DNA of 64,000 nt from Pseudomonas sp. LRP2-20 (GCF_024349685.1 NZ_AP025944.1:2238001-2302000); one strand, 5' to 3'. Counted from the stretch's first letter, positions 9,739 through 21,408 are shown. Translations and numbers: made by a program. The notes: a model not told the origin generated them from the sequence alone.

Positions 9739-9836
9739 GGGCCTCTTCGCGGCTGAAGCCGCTCCTACAGGTACTGCGCACCTTTCAAACCGGTGCGGTC
9801 CCTGTGGGAGCGGGCTTGCCCGCGAAGAGGCCGGCG
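9739..9836. repeat. REP pair between glcG and glcB
   Basis: Inverted units GCCTCTTCGCGGCTGAAGCC and GGGCTTGCCCGCGAAGAGGC flank a spacer of about 30 bases. Inside an operon such a structure can attenuate or stabilise the transcript, which could make glcB expression partly independent. Confidence 0.85.
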
Positions 9837-9841
9837 CCGGT

Positions 9842-10240
9842 TCAAAGGGCTGCGACGCCCGCCTTGGCCACCTGGGCATCCTGTTCGGGCTTGACCCCGG
9901 ACACGCCGATGGCACCCACCACCTGGCCATCGACCCGCAGCGGCACGCCACCTTCCAAGCTGGTCAGCAGTGGCGCGGTAACGAAGGCGGTGCGCCCGCC
10001 ATTGACCATCTGTTCGAAGTCACGGGTCTCCTTGCGCCCCAGTGCAGCGCTGCGGGCCTTTTCCATGGCGATGTAGGCGCTGGACGGTGCGCAGCCGTCC
10101 ATGCGCTCCAGGGCCAGCGGGTGGCCGCCGTCGTCGACCACGGCGATGGTCACGTTCCACTGTTGCGCCTGGGCTTCCTGGCGGGCGGCAGCGAGCAGGC
10201 AGCTCACTTCTGCCTGGCCGATCACGGACTTGCTATGCAT
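9842..10240 (-). CDS. glcG: GlcG/HbpS family protein
   Basis: This 132-residue protein has the GlcG/HbpS layout: an N-terminal helix, [19 protein letters not shown], a central segment of repeated Ala and Lys residues, and the C-terminal strand [17 protein letters not shown]. The family is conserved in glycolate operons and some members bind haem, but its role in glycolate metabolism is not settled. Its start overlaps the end of glcF by eight bases, which indicates translational coupling. Confidence 0.92.
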   Translation of the reverse strand: MHSKSVIGQAEVSCLLAAARQEAQAQQWNVTIAVVDDGGHPLALERMDGCAPSSAYIAMEKARSAALGRKETRDFEQMVNGGRTAFVTAPLLTSLEGGVPLRVDGQVVGAIGVSGVKPEQDAQVAKAGVAAL

Positions 10241-11468
10241 GGCTGTTCTCCTGGTTCAAGGCTGCTTCGACGATTTCGATCCAGTGCCGCACTGGCGTGC
10301 GCCCGGCCCCGTCGAGGTGGGTCTGGCAACCAATGTTGGCAGTGGCGATGATTTGCGGGTTGCCGCTTTCCAGTGCGTTCAGGCGGTTGTCGCGCAGTTG
10401 CCGCGACAACGTGGGCTGGGTCAGTGAATAGGTGCCGGCCGAGCCACAGCACAAGTGGCCGTCCGGCACCGGGGTGAGGGTGAAGCCCAGGCGCGTCAGC
10501 AGGCTTTCCACCTGGCCGCCGAGCTTGAGCGCATGCTGCAGGGTGCACGGGCAATGGAAGGCCAGGCGCTGTTCGGCGCACACGCCGAGCTGCTCGACCG
10601 GCTCGTCGCGCAGCACTTCGACCAGGTCCCGCGACAGTGCACTGACCCGTGCAGCCTTGGCGGCGTAGTGCGGGTCTTTTTCCAGCAGATGGCCGTATTC
10701 GCGCACAAAGGCACCGCAACCACTGGCGGTCTGCACTATGGCCTCTGCACCCGCCTCGATGGCAGGCCACCAGGCATCGATATTGCGCCGCGCGCGTTGC
10801 AGGCCCTGTTCCTGGGCATTGAGGTGGTAATCCACCGCGCCACAGCAGCCGGCCTCGTAGGCCGGTTCCACGCTGATCCCCAGGCGGTCGAGCAGGCGCG
10901 CGGTGGCGGCATTGGTGTTGGGCGACAAGGCGGCCTGCACGCAGCCTTCGAGCAGCAGGATGCGCCGGGCATGGCGGGGCGCGGGCCGTTTGCCGGCCGG
11001 CGCCACCTGGGCCGGCAGCTTGTTCTTGAGGCTGGCCGGCAGCACCGGCCGCAGGGCCTGGCCGGTGCGGGTCAGGGCCTTGAACAGCGCCGGGCGCGGC
11101 ACCACCGCACGCAGGCCCTGGCGCAGCAGGCGCTGGCCGAGCGGGCGTGGTACCTGTTGCTCGACCACGGCGCGGCCGATGTCCAGCAGATCGTGGTACT
11201 TCACCCCTGAAGGGCAGGTGGTTTCGCAGTTGCGGCAGGTCAGGCAGCGGTCAAGGTGCAGCTGCGTGCTGGCGGTGACCGGTGCCCCTTCGAGTACCTG
11301 CTTGATCAGGTAGATGCGCCCACGAGGCCCGTCCAGTTCGTCGCCGAGCAACTGGTAGGTCGGGCAGGTGGCCGTGCAGAAACCGCAGTGCACGCACGAA
11401 CGCAGGATGCTTTCGGCTTCTTCGCCGCGGGCCAGGCGCTTGGCGCTTTCGCTCAGGTTGGTTTGCAT
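10233..11468 (-). CDS. glcF: Glycolate oxidase, iron-sulfur subunit
   Basis: This 411-residue subunit passes electrons from the flavoprotein subunits of glycolate oxidase towards the respiratory chain at the membrane. Two ferredoxin-like cysteine motifs lie near the N-terminus (CVHCGFCTATCP and CLTCRNCETTCP). Two CCG motifs follow further on (CCGAVDYHLN and CCGSAGTYSL), as in the heterodisulfide-reductase-like family. It lies ten bases after glcE and overlaps glcG. Confidence 0.96.
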   Translation of the reverse strand: MQTNLSESAKRLARGEEAESILRSCVHCGFCTATCPTYQLLGDELDGPRGRIYLIKQVLEGAPVTASTQLHLDRCLTCRNCETTCPSGVKYHDLLDIGRAVVEQQVPRPLGQRLLRQGLRAVVPRPALFKALTRTGQALRPVLPASLKNKLPAQVAPAGKRPAPRHARRILLLEGCVQAALSPNTNAATARLLDRLGISVEPAYEAGCCGAVDYHLNAQEQGLQRARRNIDAWWPAIEAGAEAIVQTASGCGAFVREYGHLLEKDPHYAAKAARVSALSRDLVEVLRDEPVEQLGVCAEQRLAFHCPCTLQHALKLGGQVESLLTRLGFTLTPVPDGHLCCGSAGTYSLTQPTLSRQLRDNRLNALESGNPQIIATANIGCQTHLDGAGRTPVRHWIEIVEAALNQENSHA

Positions 11469-11478
11469 GGGCGTGGCC

Positions 11479-12531
11479 TCACAGGTCAGGGTACAGGCGG
11501 CCAGGGTTGAACACGCCCTGGGGATCGAGTTGCTGCTTGAGGGCGTGGTGATAGCGCATCAGTGCGGCGGGCAGCGGGGCGGTGCTGTCATCCCCCGGCG
11601 TGTAGCCCGTGGCATGGCCGCCGACCTTGGCAACCTGCTCGCGAATCTCCTGCGCCGGTGCCGTCGACTTGAGCCAGCGTTGCGCGCCGCCCCAGTCGAT
11701 CAGCTGCTGCCCCGGCAGGTCGAGTTCTCCACTGGCCGTGGGCAGCGACAGCCGCCACAGCGGTGCCGGGTCATTGAAGAAGCCCAGGCGCTGCTCGCGC
11801 AGGTCGCTCCAGAAGCTGCTGTCGAGCACCTCGCCGCCCAGGCGCTGGCGGGCCGATTGCACCGAGCCTGCACCGCCTTCCAGGCGCAGGTACAACGTTG
11901 CCCCATCGTGGCAGGCCGCGCTGATCGGCAAGGGCTGCTGGCCCCATTCGGCCAGTTCGGCCAGGGCCTGGTGGCGGTCCATCGGCAGGCGCAGGCTGAG
12001 GCACTCGCGTGGGCGTGGCAGGACCTTCAGCGACACCTCGGTCAGCAGCCCCAGGCAGCCAAAGCTGCCGGCCATCAGCCGCGAGACGTCATAGCCGGCG
12101 ACGTTCTTCATCACCTCGCCGCCAAAACGCAGCAGCTTGCCGTGCCCGGTGATCACCCGCGTGCCGAGCACGTAGTCACGAACCGAACCGGCCCACGGCC
12201 GGCGCGGCCCGGACAACCCGGCCGCGACCATGCCGCCCAGGGTCGCTTCGGCGCCCAGGTGCGGGGGTTCGCAGGGCAGCATCTGCCCGGCCTCGTGCAG
12301 CGCTGCCTCGATCTCCAGCAATGGCGTGCCGGCGCGGGCGGTGAGCACCAGTTCGGTCGGGTCGTAGCTGACGATGCCACGGTGGTTGCGGGTATCGAGG
12401 ATTTCGCCGGCTACCGGGCGGCCGAGCATGGCCTTGCTGTTGCCGCCCTGGATGCGCAGCGCTGTGCCCAGGTTCAGGGCCTGGTTGACCTGTTCGAGCA
12501 GGTCCTGGCTCATGTCGCGGTCCATGCTCAT
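11479..12531 (-). CDS. glcE: Glycolate oxidase, FAD-binding subunit
   Basis: A 350-residue FAD-binding (PCMH/FAD_binding_4 type) subunit of glycolate oxidase. The FAD-binding part includes GGNSKAMLGRP near residue 30 and AEATLGGMVAAGLSGPRRPW, where flavoproteins of this type bind the pyrophosphate. It is shorter than GlcD and lacks part of the cap domain, as is normal for GlcE. The ATG at 12531 shares its A with the TGA stop of glcD (TGATG), so the two are translationally coupled. An in-frame ATG two codons later is also possible. Confidence 0.95.
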   Translation of the reverse strand: MSMDRDMSQDLLEQVNQALNLGTALRIQGGNSKAMLGRPVAGEILDTRNHRGIVSYDPTELVLTARAGTPLLEIEAALHEAGQMLPCEPPHLGAEATLGGMVAAGLSGPRRPWAGSVRDYVLGTRVITGHGKLLRFGGEVMKNVAGYDVSRLMAGSFGCLGLLTEVSLKVLPRPRECLSLRLPMDRHQALAELAEWGQQPLPISAACHDGATLYLRLEGGAGSVQSARQRLGGEVLDSSFWSDLREQRLGFFNDPAPLWRLSLPTASGELDLPGQQLIDWGGAQRWLKSTAPAQEIREQVAKVGGHATGYTPGDDSTAPLPAALMRYHHALKQQLDPQGVFNPGRLYPDL

Positions 12532-14030
12532 CAGAAACGCTCCAGCTCAGGGAAGGGCAGTTGCCCGTGATGCACGTGCAGGGCGCCGAATTCGGCGCAG
12601 CGGTGCAGGGTGGGGATGTTCTTGCCCGGGTTGAGCAGCCCTTGCGGGTCGAACGCCGCTTTCACGGCATGGAACAGGGTGATTTCGTCGCTGTTGAACT
12701 GCGCGCACATCTGGTTGATCTTCTCGCGCCCCACGCCGTGCTCGCCGGTGATGCTGCCGCCCACTGCCACGCACAGTTCGAGGATGCGCCCACCGATGGC
12801 CTCGGCGCGTTCCAGTTCGCCAGGCAGGTTGGCATCGAACAGGATCAGCGGGTGCATGTTGCCGTCGCCGGCGTGGAACACATTGGCCACGCGCAGGCCG
12901 TATTCCTCGCTCAGTTCACTGATGCCCTTGAGCACCTGGGGCAGTTCGCGGCGCGGGATGGTGCCGTCCATGCAGTAGTAGTCCGGGGAAATCCGCCCCA
13001 CCGCCGGGAAGGCATTCTTGCGCCCGGCCCAGAAGCGCACGCGCTCGGCTTCGTCACAGGCCAGGCGCACATCGCGGGCGCCGGCTTGCTTGAGCACGTC
13101 GGCGACACGCTCGCAGTCTTCCTGGACATCGGCTTCGACGCCATCCAGCTCGCACAGCAGAATGGCAGCCGCGTCCACCGGGTAACCGGCGTGGATGAAG
13201 TCCTCGGCGGCGCGGATCGCCAGGTTGTCCATCATCTCAAGGCCACCGGGGATGATGCCGGCGGCGATGATCTCGGCCACGGCGCGGCCGGCGTCCTCGA
13301 CGCTGTCGAAACTGGCCAGCAGGACCCGTGCCACCTGGGGTTTGGGCAGCAGCTTGACGGTGACTTCGGTGACGATGCCGAGCATGCCCTCGGAGCCGGT
13401 GAACAGCGCCAGCAGGTCGAAGCCTGGGCTGTCGAGTGCGTCACTGCCCAGGGTCAGGCGCTCGCCCTCGACGGTAAGGATCTCGACCTTGAGCAGGTTG
13501 TGTACGGTCAGGCCGTATTTCAGGCAGTGCACGCCACCGGCGTTTTCCGCGACATTGCCGCCGATCGAGCAGGCAATCTGCGAAGACGGGTCGGGGGCGT
13601 AGTACAGGCCATGGGGCGCAGCGGCCTGGGAGATGGCCAGGTTGCGCACACCGGGCTGCACCCGGGCGAAGCGGCCTTGCGGGTTGACTTCGAGAATACG
13701 GTTGAAGCGCGCCATCACCAGCAGGATGCCTTTGGCCAGCGGCAGCGCGCCGCCCGACAGGCCGGTGCCGGCACCGCGTGCCACCACCGGCACGCCACGC
13801 TGGTGGCAGAGCTTGAGCAAGGTCTGCACCTGTTCCAGGCGTTCAGGCAGCACTACCAGCAGCGGCACGGTGCGGTAGGCCGAGAGGCCGTCGCATTCAT
13901 AAGGCTTGAGATCTTCTGCGCGGTGCAGGATCTCCAGGTCGGGGATGGCATCACGCAACGCCTGCAGCAGTGCGGGCAGGTCCACGGCAGGCAGCACGCC
14001 GTCGACACGTTCGTCGTAGAGGATGTTCAT
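12531..14030 (-). CDS. glcD: Glycolate oxidase, catalytic FAD subunit
   Basis: The subunit oxidises glycolate (and often D-lactate) to glyoxylate using FAD. The 499-residue reading from the ATG at 14030 gives the conserved N-terminus MNILYDERVDGVLP; a GTG at 14039 adds three residues. The PCMH-type FAD domain shows PVVARGAGTGLSGGALP and DPSSQIACSIGGNVAENAGG, and the C-terminal half has the FAD-linked oxidase signature HAGDGNMHP and GEHGVGREKI. It is the first gene of glcD-E-F-G and is transcribed away from glcC across two operator palindromes. Confidence 0.96.
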   Translation of the reverse strand: MNILYDERVDGVLPAVDLPALLQALRDAIPDLEILHRAEDLKPYECDGLSAYRTVPLLVVLPERLEQVQTLLKLCHQRGVPVVARGAGTGLSGGALPLAKGILLVMARFNRILEVNPQGRFARVQPGVRNLAISQAAAPHGLYYAPDPSSQIACSIGGNVAENAGGVHCLKYGLTVHNLLKVEILTVEGERLTLGSDALDSPGFDLLALFTGSEGMLGIVTEVTVKLLPKPQVARVLLASFDSVEDAGRAVAEIIAAGIIPGGLEMMDNLAIRAAEDFIHAGYPVDAAAILLCELDGVEADVQEDCERVADVLKQAGARDVRLACDEAERVRFWAGRKNAFPAVGRISPDYYCMDGTIPRRELPQVLKGISELSEEYGLRVANVFHAGDGNMHPLILFDANLPGELERAEAIGGRILELCVAVGGSITGEHGVGREKINQMCAQFNSDEITLFHAVKAAFDPQGLLNPGKNIPTLHRCAEFGALHVHHGQLPFPELERF

Positions 14031-14123
14031 CAGGCTCACTCAGCGGCAGTTTTTTGTATTTGTAGGCAAACCGATCACCCTTGCAGCCTGCGCGCTTGGA
14101 CGGGGGTGGTCGAGGGTTCAGAT

Positions 14124-14140
14124 AACTGGTCCTACCAGTT
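14124..14140. promoter_or_regulatory. Probable GlcC operator 1
   Basis: AACTGGTCCTACCAGTT has perfect seven-base arms around a three-base centre. It matches the TGGTnnnACCA pattern of FadR-subfamily GntR regulators such as GlcC, PdhR and LldR. It lies about 95 bases upstream of the glcD start. Confidence 0.75.
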
Positions 14141-14198
14141 TTTCCGCAAAGTACTGGTTATCCATGGCTTGGAACGGCTAGATTGGAACCGTCGACAG

Positions 14199-14215
14199 AA
14201 GTGGTCCTACCAGTT
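14199..14215. promoter_or_regulatory. Probable GlcC operator 2
   Basis: AAGTGGTCCTACCAGTT differs from operator 1 by one base and is centred 75 bases from it. It ends just before the glcC ribosome-binding site (GGAG at about 14216), so bound GlcC would probably block its own gene. The two phased sites could allow looping between dimers. Confidence 0.75.
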
Positions 14216-14226
14216 GGAGTCTGCGC

Positions 14227-14991
14227 ATGGGGATTGAAGGCAAGGCCAAGGTCGCCGACCAGGTGGCCGAGCGGGTCGAGCGGCTGATCGTCGAGGGCGT
14301 GCTCAAGGTCGGCCAGGCCTTGCCCTCGGAACGGCGCCTGGTCGAAAAGCTCGGCTGCTCGCGTTCGGCGCTGCGTGAAGGCCTGCGCATCCTGCGCGGG
14401 CGCGGCATCATCGACACCGAGCAGGGGCGCGGTTCGTTCGTCACCGACCTCAACGGGCAGGCCAGCGCCACGCCGTTGATGCACCTGTTCAGCTCACAGC
14501 CGCGCACGCTGTTCGACCTGCTGGAGGTGCGTGCCTTGCTGGAGGCCGAGTCGGCACGCCTGGCGGCCTTGCGCGCCACCGATATCGACCGCCTGCTGAT
14601 CCGCCGGCGCTACGAAGAGATGCTCGACGCCCATGCCGCTGCCGAAGCGCTCGATGCTCGTGAACACGCGCGGCGTGACCATGCGTTTCACCGGGCGATC
14701 AGCGAGGCGTCGCACAACCCGGTGCTGGTGCATACCTTGCAGTCGCTGAGCGACCTGACCTTGAGCACGGTGTTCGCCTCGGTCAACAACCTTTACTGCC
14801 GCCCGGCGCAGAAGCGCCAGATCGACCGCCAGCATGCACGGTTGTATCACGCGGTGATGGAGCAGTTGCCCGAGCAGGCGCAACGGGCGGCGCGCGAGCA
14901 TATCAACGGGATTTGCGACAGCTTGCGTGAGATCGAGCAAGAGGAGCAGCGCTTGGTCAGGGCGACCATGCGCATGGATGGCTGGGGCTAG
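14227..14991 (+). CDS. glcC: GntR/FadR-family regulator of glycolate utilisation
   Basis: A 254-residue DNA-binding protein with an N-terminal GntR winged helix (LKVGQALPSERRLVEKLGCSRSALREGLRILRGRGII, about residues 25-70) and a C-terminal FCD all-helical effector domain, which binds a metal and a carboxylate ligand. FCD metal-ligand candidates lie in DHAFHRAISEASHNP. Divergence from glcDEFG and the two FadR-type palindromes between them support the name glcC, a glycolate-responsive regulator. GGAG precedes the ATG. Confidence 0.92.
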   Translation: MGIEGKAKVADQVAERVERLIVEGVLKVGQALPSERRLVEKLGCSRSALREGLRILRGRGIIDTEQGRGSFVTDLNGQASATPLMHLFSSQPRTLFDLLEVRALLEAESARLAALRATDIDRLLIRRRYEEMLDAHAAAEALDAREHARRDHAFHRAISEASHNPVLVHTLQSLSDLTLSTVFASVNNLYCRPAQKRQIDRQHARLYHAVMEQLPEQAQRAAREHINGICDSLREIEQEEQRLVRATMRMDGWG

Positions 14992-15004
14992 GTTATGCGA
15001 GTAT

Positions 15005-15102
15005 CGGCCTCTTCGCGGGCAAGCCCGCTCCCACAGGTATGGCACAGCTGTTGAGTACTGTGCATTACCTGTGGGAGCGGGCTTGCCCGCGAAGAGGCCG
15101 GT
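15005..15102. repeat. REP pair
   Basis: A REP unit reading GGCCTCTTCGCGGGCAAGCC and its inverted partner GGGCTTGCCCGCGAAGAGGC flank a spacer of about 40 bases. They lie between the convergent glcC and DUF2388 genes. Confidence 0.88.
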
Positions 15103-15122
15103 ACTGGCGATAGCTTAAATGA

Positions 15123-15440
15123 TCAATGCTGGGCGACCGGGTCATCCTGGGAGAGGATTGCCCGAGCCAGCTCTTCGTCACTGGCCTGCAGGCCGGGATG
15201 CTCCTTGCGAGCCTGTTCCAGCGCCGACTCCACGTAGGCGCCGCGTATGGCACCGCCACTGGCAACGAATGCAGACAGCTCGTCACGGGCGGGGATGATC
15301 CGTTTGTCGTCTTTGAAGGTCGAATACAGCGAAGCGGAAACACCGGCCGAGGTGGCGACGTCGCCCGCATCGACGCGGGCCAGGGCAGCACCGGCAGGCA
15401 GCAGGAGCAGCAGCGCAGGGGCGAGGAGTAGGTGGCGCAT
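15123..15440 (-). CDS. DUF2388 family exported protein
   Basis: A 105-residue precursor with a signal peptide (MRHLLLAPALLLLLPAGAALA) and a short mature domain containing KDDKRIIPARDELSAFVASGGAIRGAYVESAL, which I recognise as the Pseudomonas-typical DUF2388 pattern. The function of the family is unknown; periplasmic location is expected. The ATG at 15440 starts the signal peptide, while the longer frame to 15482 adds residues that spoil it. It is followed upstream on the same strand by a lipoprotein gene. Confidence 0.78.
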   Translation of the reverse strand: MRHLLLAPALLLLLPAGAALARVDAGDVATSAGVSASLYSTFKDDKRIIPARDELSAFVASGGAIRGAYVESALEQARKEHPGLQASDEELARAILSQDDPVAQH

Positions 15441-15547
15441 GTCGTGTTCTCCAGTAACGTGAAGCACAGGGAAATAAACCACTCACTGTTTAAGAGGACA
15501 GGCGATTGGCAAGAGTTCCCTGGTTTCTGCCGAAGCGCCGTGGCGCC

Positions 15548-16147
15548 TTATACCTTGCTGCCCAGCAAGCGCTGCAGCGAAGCGTCGAAATCGCGCAGGG
15601 CATCGGCCTTGGCGGCCTGTTCATCTTCCAGCATCCGCGCCACATTGCTGACATCCTTGCGCGCACGGCCTTCGGCGCGACCGATGTAGCTCAGCTGGCT
15701 GTCGAAGAAGCGCGCCACCACCCGGCTCTCGACGTCCGCCGTGGCCAGGCGGCTTTCGCTGTCCAGCAGCACGATCACGTCCGGATGGTCGGCGAGCAGG
15801 CTGTCCAGGTCTTCATAGAAGGTCACCTCGGCGAACTGCTGGGCCAGCGAACGCGCCAGCCAGTCGTAGGCCTGGCTGCCACCGCGCAGGGTCGCCACCG
15901 GAATGCTGCGCGGCGGGCTTTTCGCCGCCGCTGCGCCGCGGTGCTGCTGCAGGTAGCTGAGGGTGCTGTCGGCATTGCGCCCGAGCAGCACGGCCACGTG
16001 TTGCCCTGGGGCCAGCGCGACGCTGGAAATGGCGGTGGCCGAGTAGAAGTGCCCGTAGGGCTGGGCAGCCTGCTGGCCAGCCGGCGCGGCACAACCGCCA
16101 AGGGCAGCGAACAGGGCGAGCAGGGCAGCGAGCATGCCGGTTTTCAT
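15548..16147 (-). CDS. Predicted lipoprotein
   Basis: A 199-residue precursor with a lipoprotein signal (MKTGMLAALLALFAALGGCAAP; lipobox LGGC, lipidated Cys about residue 19). The mature part has a segment VAVLLGRNADSTLSYLQQHRG and a C-terminal helix rich in Asp, Glu and Lys. I do not recognise the family. The ATG at 16147 is preceded by GAGG and begins the signal peptide; the longer frame to 16219 would not. It lies 107 bases upstream of the DUF2388 gene on the same strand, so the two exported proteins may be cotranscribed. Confidence 0.72.
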   Translation of the reverse strand: MKTGMLAALLALFAALGGCAAPAGQQAAQPYGHFYSATAISSVALAPGQHVAVLLGRNADSTLSYLQQHRGAAAAKSPPRSIPVATLRGGSQAYDWLARSLAQQFAEVTFYEDLDSLLADHPDVIVLLDSESRLATADVESRVVARFFDSQLSYIGRAEGRARKDVSNVARMLEDEQAAKADALRDFDASLQRLLGSKV

Positions 16148-16248
16148 GGGTAGAGCCTCATCGATCAGTGAATGCCGCCATCTTCCGCCCGCAGCGGTTG
16201 CGGCGGAACTTGATGGCATTCATGGTGGCTATCGATGAGGTCGATGAA

Positions 16249-17157
16249 TCAGCTCGGGCGGGCCATGTACTGCAGGATGCGCTCGCGCAGCCAGCGTTCG
16301 GCCGGGTCGTTGTCGTGGGCGCCGCTCCAGACCATCGACAGCTCGGCCTCGGTGATCTCGAACGGCGCCGGGTCGGCGCGCAGGCTGCCATCGTCGGCCA
16401 GGGCACAGGCGGCGTAGTCCGGCACGGTGGCGATCAGTTCGGTGTTGCGCAGCAGGGCACGCAGGCTGCCGAACTGCGGTACGGCCAGCACCACCTTGCG
16501 GCAGCGGCCGATGCGGGCGAGGTCGAGGTCGATGTTGCCGCTCATGTCGCCGGAGAACGACACCATCACATGGGGCCGGGCGCAATACTCGTCGAGGGAC
16601 AGCGGGCCCGGGCGGTCGTCGGCGCGCAGCACACGCACGCCGATATCACGCAACTTGCGGCGTTTGGCGGTGGCCGGCAGGTCAGTGGTGTAGCTCACGC
16701 CCACGGATATCTCGCCACTGGCCAGCAGGCCCGGCATCAGCAGGAAGTTGGCGCGGCGCACCACCACGCTGATGTCGGGCGCTTCTTCGCGCAAGGCCTG
16801 CAGCAGGGCGGGGAACAGGCCGAACTCGGCATCGTCCGACAGGCCCAGGCGGAACTGGTTGCAACTGTTGGCCGGGTCGAAGTCGCGGGCGCGGCTGATG
16901 GCCGACGAAATCACATCCATGGCCGGGCCCAGCTCGGCGAAGATCTGCATGGCCCGCGGGGTCGGCTCCATGGCCCGGCCGCTGCGGATCAGCAGCGGGT
17001 CGTCGAACAGTTCGCGCAGGCGGGCGAGGGCGGCGCTGACGGTGGACTGGGTGATGAACAGCTTTTCGCCGACGCGGGTCAGGTTGCGTTCGATCATCAG
17101 GGCTTCGAACAGCACCAGCAGGTTCATGTCGACACGGCGCAGGTCGTTGCGGTTCAT
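16249..17157 (-). CDS. LysR-family transcriptional regulator
   Basis: A 302-residue regulator with an N-terminal LysR winged helix (DMNLLVLFEALMIERNLTRVGEKLFITQSTVSAALARLRELFDDPLLIR) and a C-terminal periplasmic-binding-like effector domain. The helix sequence belongs to the NodD/NahR-like branch rather than to OxyR. The ATG at 17157 places the domain normally; the frame to 17283 only adds noise. It is divergent from katG, 349 bases away, but that alone does not show control. Confidence 0.88.
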   Translation of the reverse strand: MNRNDLRRVDMNLLVLFEALMIERNLTRVGEKLFITQSTVSAALARLRELFDDPLLIRSGRAMEPTPRAMQIFAELGPAMDVISSAISRARDFDPANSCNQFRLGLSDDAEFGLFPALLQALREEAPDISVVVRRANFLLMPGLLASGEISVGVSYTTDLPATAKRRKLRDIGVRVLRADDRPGPLSLDEYCARPHVMVSFSGDMSGNIDLDLARIGRCRKVVLAVPQFGSLRALLRNTELIATVPDYAACALADDGSLRADPAPFEITEAELSMVWSGAHDNDPAERWLRERILQYMARPS

Positions 17158-19762
<2,605 letters not shown>

Positions 19763-19772
19763 GCACGTATGT

Positions 19773-19896
19773 CGGGGGCGCTCTGCGCCCCATTCGCGGC
19801 ACAAGGCCGCTCCCACAGTTACAGCGCCGGGCTTGAACATGGCGCACTACCTGTAGGAGCGGCCTTGTGCCGCGTATGGGCTGCAAGGCAGCCCCC
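19773..19896. repeat. REP-like pair
   Basis: Inverted units around ATTCGCGGCACAAGGCCGCT and GAGCGGCCTTGTGCCGCG, a variant in which CACAAGG replaces the usual GCAAGC core, fill the gap after katG. A 3' flank of GGGCTGCAAGGCAGCCC forms a further small hairpin. Confidence 0.78.
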
Positions 19897-20016
19897 ATTG
19901 GTAATCTCGCCAATTCCAGGTCGGATAGATACAAAAGCGTCCTCGTCGGTTCTGTTGCAATGCTTTCCAGGCGGCCGGCCTGAACAGCGTGCTCACAACG
20001 ACAAGGAACACCGACC

Positions 20017-21228
20017 ATGCAAATGCCCCAGACCCTGAAAATCCGCAATGGCGACAAGGTCAAGCCGACCTTCTCCGCACAGGAGTACGCCGCCCGTCAT
20101 GCCCGCCTGCGGGCCTACATGGCCGAGCAGGATATCGAGGCGGCCATCTTCACCTCGTACCACAACGTCAACTACTACAGCGACTTCCTCTACTGCTCGT
20201 TCGGTCGTCCCTACGCGCTGGTGGTCACCCACGACAAGGTGGTGTCGATCAGCGCCAATATCGACGGCGGCCAGCCCTGGCGGCGCACGCTGGGTACCGA
20301 CAACATCGTCTACACCGACTGGCAGCGCGACAACTACTTCGTCGCCATCCAGCAGGCCCTGCCGCTGGCCTCGCGCATCGGCGTCGAATACGACCACCTC
20401 AACCTGCAGAACCATGCCAAGCTCGCTGCCTGCTACCCCAAGGCCGAGCTGCTGGACATCGGTACACCGTGCATGCGCATGCGCATGATCAAGTCGGCCG
20501 AGGAGCAGGCGCTGATTCGCCATGGGGCACGGGTTGCCGATATCGGCGGGGCGGCGGTGGTCGAGGCGCTGCGCGACCAGGTGCCGGAATATGAAGTGGC
20601 GCTGCATGCCACCCAGGCGATGGTCCGTGAGATTGCCAGAAGCTTTCCCGACAGCGAGCTGATGGACACCTGGACCTGGTTCCAGTCCGGGCTAAACACC
20701 GACGGCGCGCATAACCCGGTCACCAGCCGCAAGGTCAACAAGGGCGACATCCTCAGCCTCAACTGCTTCCCGATGATCGCCGGCTACTACACAGCGCTGG
20801 AGCGCACCTTGTTCCTCGACCATTGCCCGGACGATCACCTGCGCCTGTGGCAGGCCAACGTCGAAGTGCATGAAGCGGGTCTCAAGCTGGTGCGCCCGGG
20901 CATGCGATGCTGCGACATCGCCCGCGAACTGAACGAGATCTTCCTGCGTCACGATTTGCTGCAGTACCGCACGTTTGGCTATGGCCACTCGTTCGGCACG
21001 CTGAGTCACTACTACGGCCGGGAAGCAGGGCTGGAGCTGCGCGAAGACATCGACACGGTCCTGGAGCCGGGCATGGTGGTGTCGATCGAGCCGATGATCA
21101 TGCTGCCCGAGGGGCGGCCTGGGGCGGGAGGCTACCGCGAACATGACATCCTGATCGTCAATGAGCACGGTGCCGAGAACATCACCCGATTCCCGTACGG
21201 CCCGGAGCACAACATCATTCGCAAATAA
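20017..21228 (+). CDS. Creatinase (creatine amidinohydrolase)
   Basis: The enzyme hydrolyses creatine to sarcosine and urea in the cytosol. Its 403-residue length and sequence agree closely with the classical P. putida creatinase as I remember it: pita-bread-fold M24-type C-terminal domain, SYHNVNYYSDFLYCSFGRP, and the catalytic His232 in SGLNTDGAHNP. FGYGHSFGTLSHYYGREAGLE and EPGMVVSIEPM are further conserved segments. Creatinase lacks the metal ligands of related aminopeptidases. An MHS transporter and a GlxA-type regulator follow, suggesting creatine uptake and control. Confidence 0.93.
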   Translation: MQMPQTLKIRNGDKVKPTFSAQEYAARHARLRAYMAEQDIEAAIFTSYHNVNYYSDFLYCSFGRPYALVVTHDKVVSISANIDGGQPWRRTLGTDNIVYTDWQRDNYFVAIQQALPLASRIGVEYDHLNLQNHAKLAACYPKAELLDIGTPCMRMRMIKSAEEQALIRHGARVADIGGAAVVEALRDQVPEYEVALHATQAMVREIARSFPDSELMDTWTWFQSGLNTDGAHNPVTSRKVNKGDILSLNCFPMIAGYYTALERTLFLDHCPDDHLRLWQANVEVHEAGLKLVRPGMRCCDIARELNEIFLRHDLLQYRTFGYGHSFGTLSHYYGREAGLELREDIDTVLEPGMVVSIEPMIMLPEGRPGAGGYREHDILIVNEHGAENITRFPYGPEHNIIRK

Positions 21229-21239
21229 GCACCGGCGTC

Positions 21240-21337
21240 GCCTGCTTCGCGGCTGAAGCCGCTGCCACAGAGGTACCACTGCCCTGAAGGCCAGTGAAAC
21301 ACCTGTGGGAGCGGCTTTAGCCGCGAAGAGGCCGATC
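21240..21337. repeat. REP pair between creatinase and MHS transporter
   Basis: Inverted units GCTTCGCGGCTGAAGCCGCT and GCGGCTTTAGCCGCGAAGAG flank a spacer of about 40 bases. Confidence 0.83.
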
Positions 21338-21408
21338 CGGGCAACACAAAAACAACTGTATGACCATCAGACCCTGCCGCCAATTAGAAGAATCAGAGGG
21401 TACCCGTC

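Noticed and set aside
9694..9951. N-terminal extension of malate synthase G
   Set aside because: It translates a REP pair and the end of glcG; the family's N-terminus starts at 9693.
12561..14237. 558-residue plus-strand frame opposite glcD
   Set aside because: It is antisense to glcD and crosses the GlcC operators; no domain is seen.
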